From: a virus
Strand: one strand, 5' to 3'
Length of the DNA: 23,800 bases
Virus record (IMG/VR): IMGVR_UViG_3300006919_000452
Span: 1 to 23,800 of that record
Part shown: in pieces, positions 21,869-23,800 of the stretch
Layout of the letters: each line of letters starts with the position of its first letter
Position numbering within the stretch: position 1 is the stretch's first letter
Translations under genes and position numbers: made by a program
The notes under the pieces: generated by a model
Database searches by the model: none
What the model was told of the DNA's origin: nothing
What the model saw: only the letters and a program-made list of their open reading frames with translations

Positions 21869-22902
21869 AGTAATATTCCTTCTGGTAAATTGGTAGTGGT
21901 ATAGATGGTGCTCCACTCACTTGGAGTTTTGCTAAAGCCAACCTGGGCTTGATAATTGTTGCTTTCTGAATATCTATCAGTGCCTGTAGTTGGCAAATAA
22001 TACATATAGGTTCCTGTGCCATATGCCACTGCCACTGGTGAACCTGTATTATAACAGTTAAACCAACTTTTGCCGCCATTGATAGTGCCACTGCACCATA
22101 CTCTGTTCATGCCATCACTGTAGCTTTGTTGTATATCCCAATGGTGACCTAACCATACTGCGCCGCCAGCCCAAAGGTGTTGGCTGTTGAAGCCGCCTCT
22201 TTGGTTGAACCAGAAACTGTCGGCAGCAGTGTTGTATGGATATATCACAGATATATCTGTGGTATTGAACATGGTAGCATAATCCAAATTGGTAGTGTTA
22301 TTGAAACCCTTATCTTCAGATAGCAACACAGTGTTGGTTGCAAGATCAATCACAGCGAATCTTATATAGTAATTCCAACCTGAACCTCCGGTCCAGTTGA
22401 CATAATCACTGCTGTTTGGTGAACAACCCATATACAGTTGTAGCCAACTACCACCGTAACTGTCAGGTATGGTTGATGACAAAAATGAGCCGCCCATGGG
22501 TGAGTTGTAGCCAATGGTCCATAGATTCTGTCCACCATTGTAAATCAGCTGCATGTTCCAGTCATATTGCTGTGAATTTTGATCCAGAACCCGCCACACC
22601 ATGGGATCTGCATTGTCTTGATTGGTAGTGGGCAATTGCCAAGTGGTTGAGGCACACCACTTGCCTGTGTTGTAGCCAGTTTCACCAGTTAATCCTGATA
22701 TGTCAATCTCTGGTGAAGTCATATCATTGACCTGACTGTTTGATGCAACAGCCTGATTGTTCTGGTTAATTTGCAGTTTACCATCAGTGGGCATGGCAAA
22801 ACTGCCTGTAAATGCTGATTCACTGGTAAATTTAGCAAAAGGATCGCTGCTACCCCATGCTGCGTTTGCTACCATATATGCTGATCCAACAACTGAAAAC
22901 AT
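21865..22902 (-). CDS. Trp/Tyr/Gly/Asn-rich fibre or lectin-like virion protein
   Basis: 345 aa, unusually rich in Trp, Tyr, Gly, Asn and Ser. It contains repeated loops such as TGKWCASTTWQLPTTNQDN (about 79-97), GGQNLWTIGYNSPMGGSF (about 123-140) and SWFNQRGGFNSQHLWAGGAV-type turns. Such composition is typical of surface-exposed, sugar-binding beta-sandwich domains. The C-terminus, GFSKTPSEWSTIYTTTNLPE, is not diagnostic. There is no signal peptide. The ATG at 22902 lies six bases after the partial fibre gene, with only a weak GGTG ribosome site. A receptor-binding or carbohydrate-binding role is inferred from composition and position. Confidence 0.7.
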   Translation of the reverse strand: MFSVVGSAYMVANAAWGSSDPFAKFTSESAFTGSFAMPTDGKLQINQNNQAVASNSQVNDMTSPEIDISGLTGETGYNTGKWCASTTWQLPTTNQDNADPMVWRVLDQNSQQYDWNMQLIYNGGQNLWTIGYNSPMGGSFLSSTIPDSYGGSWLQLYMGCSPNSSDYVNWTGGSGWNYYIRFAVIDLATNTVLLSEDKGFNNTTNLDYATMFNTTDISVIYPYNTAADSFWFNQRGGFNSQHLWAGGAVWLGHHWDIQQSYSDGMNRVWCSGTINGGKSWFNCYNTGSPVAVAYGTGTYMYYLPTTGTDRYSESNNYQAQVGFSKTPSEWSTIYTTTNLPEGILL

Positions 22903-22907
22903 ATCAA

Positions 22908-23800
22908 TTACACCGTGCTGAATGCTGGTGAGATGCTGATGTAGAAGTTAGCACCATCTGTGGTAACCATTGCCCATTGATGCCCGTTTGCTGGCAAAAC
23001 AATCTCGTTAATACCATTGCTGTAATAGTATCCTGCACCACTTGGGAATGTGATAGTTCTAGCAGTGGTATCAGCACGGAAAAGCACAGTCATTGTTTCA
23101 GCACCTCTGTTTGTCTTGGGTGAAGCTGAAGTGTTTGCATTGATGATACTGATACTGGTAATATCCTGATCAACATCCACTCTTTTGAAATTTGATTGTG
23201 AATAATCCAGCGTTAGCGCACCTGCACTAGCTGTTGGAGCCTCTCGCAATTCAGTGGCTCTGCGAATCATGCCCAATTCTGAATAACTGCGCAAATCTTC
23301 ATTGCGAATGAAATAGTATTGGTCAATGTCCCGGTCCATACTGGCACCAGTGCCAAATCTAACCGAATTCTGATCCTGGTTGTGGATACACATGATGCCA
23401 CCGCTACCCAATGCATTCAATGAATCACTGCCAAATCTGGTGTCAAATCCCATTCCAACCCAGCGTGCGCTTAACAGTGCACCGGGGGTGTCTTCAGTGT
23501 GCCCAGCAATCAATGCTGTGGCACCAGTGACTGTGTTGGTGCCACCATCTGTTCTACCTGCAATCCAGGTTAAGGTGGCTGCTCCAGTCATAAAGCCTAA
23601 ATCACTGTCCACTGTGGCTCCATCACCAGCCTTGATAGCATTGTAGAATCCAATGTTTCTAAATGCGCTGGTAGCAGTGCTATCGCCTTTGGTATTAAGC
23701 ACATTGGTTAAACCATAAACTCTGCTGCTGTTTGACGCAGTGCTGGTGAAGTCTGCAATAGTTTGAATTGCTGTGCCAGCATATCTTGCGCCACCGTTAG
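22908..23800 (-). CDS. Tail fibre protein, C-terminal part (runs off right edge)
   Basis: A frame starting at a GTG at 23702 can be read, but the same frame stays open upstream to base 23800 (it encodes AIQTIADFTSTASNSSRVYG just before), so this is the C-terminal ~297 residues of a longer gene. It is Gly/Thr/Ser-rich, with GFDTRFGSDSLNALGSGGIM and MDRDIDQYYFIRNEDLRSYS. The last part, FKRVDVDQDITSISIINAN, then TVLFRADTTARTITFPSGAG and NGHQWAMVTTDGANFYISIS, is a recurrent C-terminal domain of phage tail fibres. It should form part of the host-contact fibre. Confidence 0.8.
   Translation of the reverse strand, partial: NGGARYAGTAIQTIADFTSTASNSSRVYGLTNVLNTKGDSTATSAFRNIGFYNAIKAGDGATVDSDLGFMTGAATLTWIAGRTDGGTNTVTGATALIAGHTEDTPGALLSARWVGMGFDTRFGSDSLNALGSGGIMCIHNQDQNSVRFGTGASMDRDIDQYYFIRNEDLRSYSELGMIRRATELREAPTASAGALTLDYSQSNFKRVDVDQDITSISIINANTSASPKTNRGAETMTVLFRADTTARTITFPSGAGYYYSNGINEIVLPANGHQWAMVTTDGANFYISISPAFSTV

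Noticed and set aside
21869-21916. Longer start (MEHHLYHYQF...) for the 125-aa protein
   Set aside because: It lies inside the preceding gene; the 21868 ATG has AAGGAA and an ATGA overlap and matches the start of the paralogue.

Overview
The window is a late (structural) gene block of a tailed double-stranded DNA phage (Caudoviricetes) with a long, non-contractile (siphovirus-type) tail, plus the edge of a nucleic-acid-modification region. All convincing genes lie on the minus strand, so they read from high to low coordinates. The evidence for a siphovirus is a terminase, portal, scaffold and HK97-fold capsid set, one tail-tube protein with no sheath, a tail-assembly chaperone with a frameshift, a 745-residue tape measure, and a J-type tail-tip protein. 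The protein style (many small beta-rich fibre genes, M-A-W-P-T-T N-termini, a repetitive 563-residue fibre) resembles marine and environmental phages. That is an impression; the host cannot be named. No integrase, repressor, tRNA, CRISPR or endolysin was seen.

Layout in transcription order. (1) 23800-18024: a partial fibre gene, a 345-aa W/Y/G/N-rich virion protein, a 125-aa tail-associated protein, an 83-aa coiled-coil/one-membrane-span protein, a 234-aa M-A-W-P-type protein, a 131-aa paralogue of the 125-aa protein, a 563-aa protein built of ~20-residue repeats, and a 112-aa Ig-like protein. (2) 18024-11028: terminase small and large subunits, portal, an FkbM-like methyltransferase-fold protein, scaffold, major capsid protein, connector, tail terminator, a 63-aa protein and the tail tube. 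(3) 11028-4153: tail completion protein, tail-assembly chaperone with a -1 frameshift product, tape measure, distal tail protein, hub protein, a GNAT acetyltransferase and tail tip J. (4) 4153-2281: a 218-aa virion protein, a 44-aa basic protein and two more fibre-type proteins. The genes are packed with ATGA or TAATG overlaps and most have good Shine-Dalgarno sequences, as expected for one long operon.

(5) 2280-1811 is 470 bases with no protein gene. It is highly structured. A near-consensus sigma70 promoter begins four bases after the last structural stop codon. It would drive a roughly 200-nt RNA containing a three-way junction and ending in a strong intrinsic terminator. Next comes a pair of interleaved inverted repeats that could form a pseudoknot, then a second good promoter. 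A box close to TTAGCGGGTTGACT recurs four times here and overlaps the promoter -35 elements. (6) 1810-1: a very acidic 107-aa protein, then a beta-class N6-adenine DNA methyltransferase that runs off the left edge. Its ribosome binding site is partly buried in an 11-bp inverted repeat.

The observations most worth following are the putative phage small RNA, the pseudoknot/operator cluster beside it, the chaperone frameshift site with its stimulatory hairpin, the periodic 563-aa fibre, and the H-I-P-T repeat insertion in the methyltransferase.
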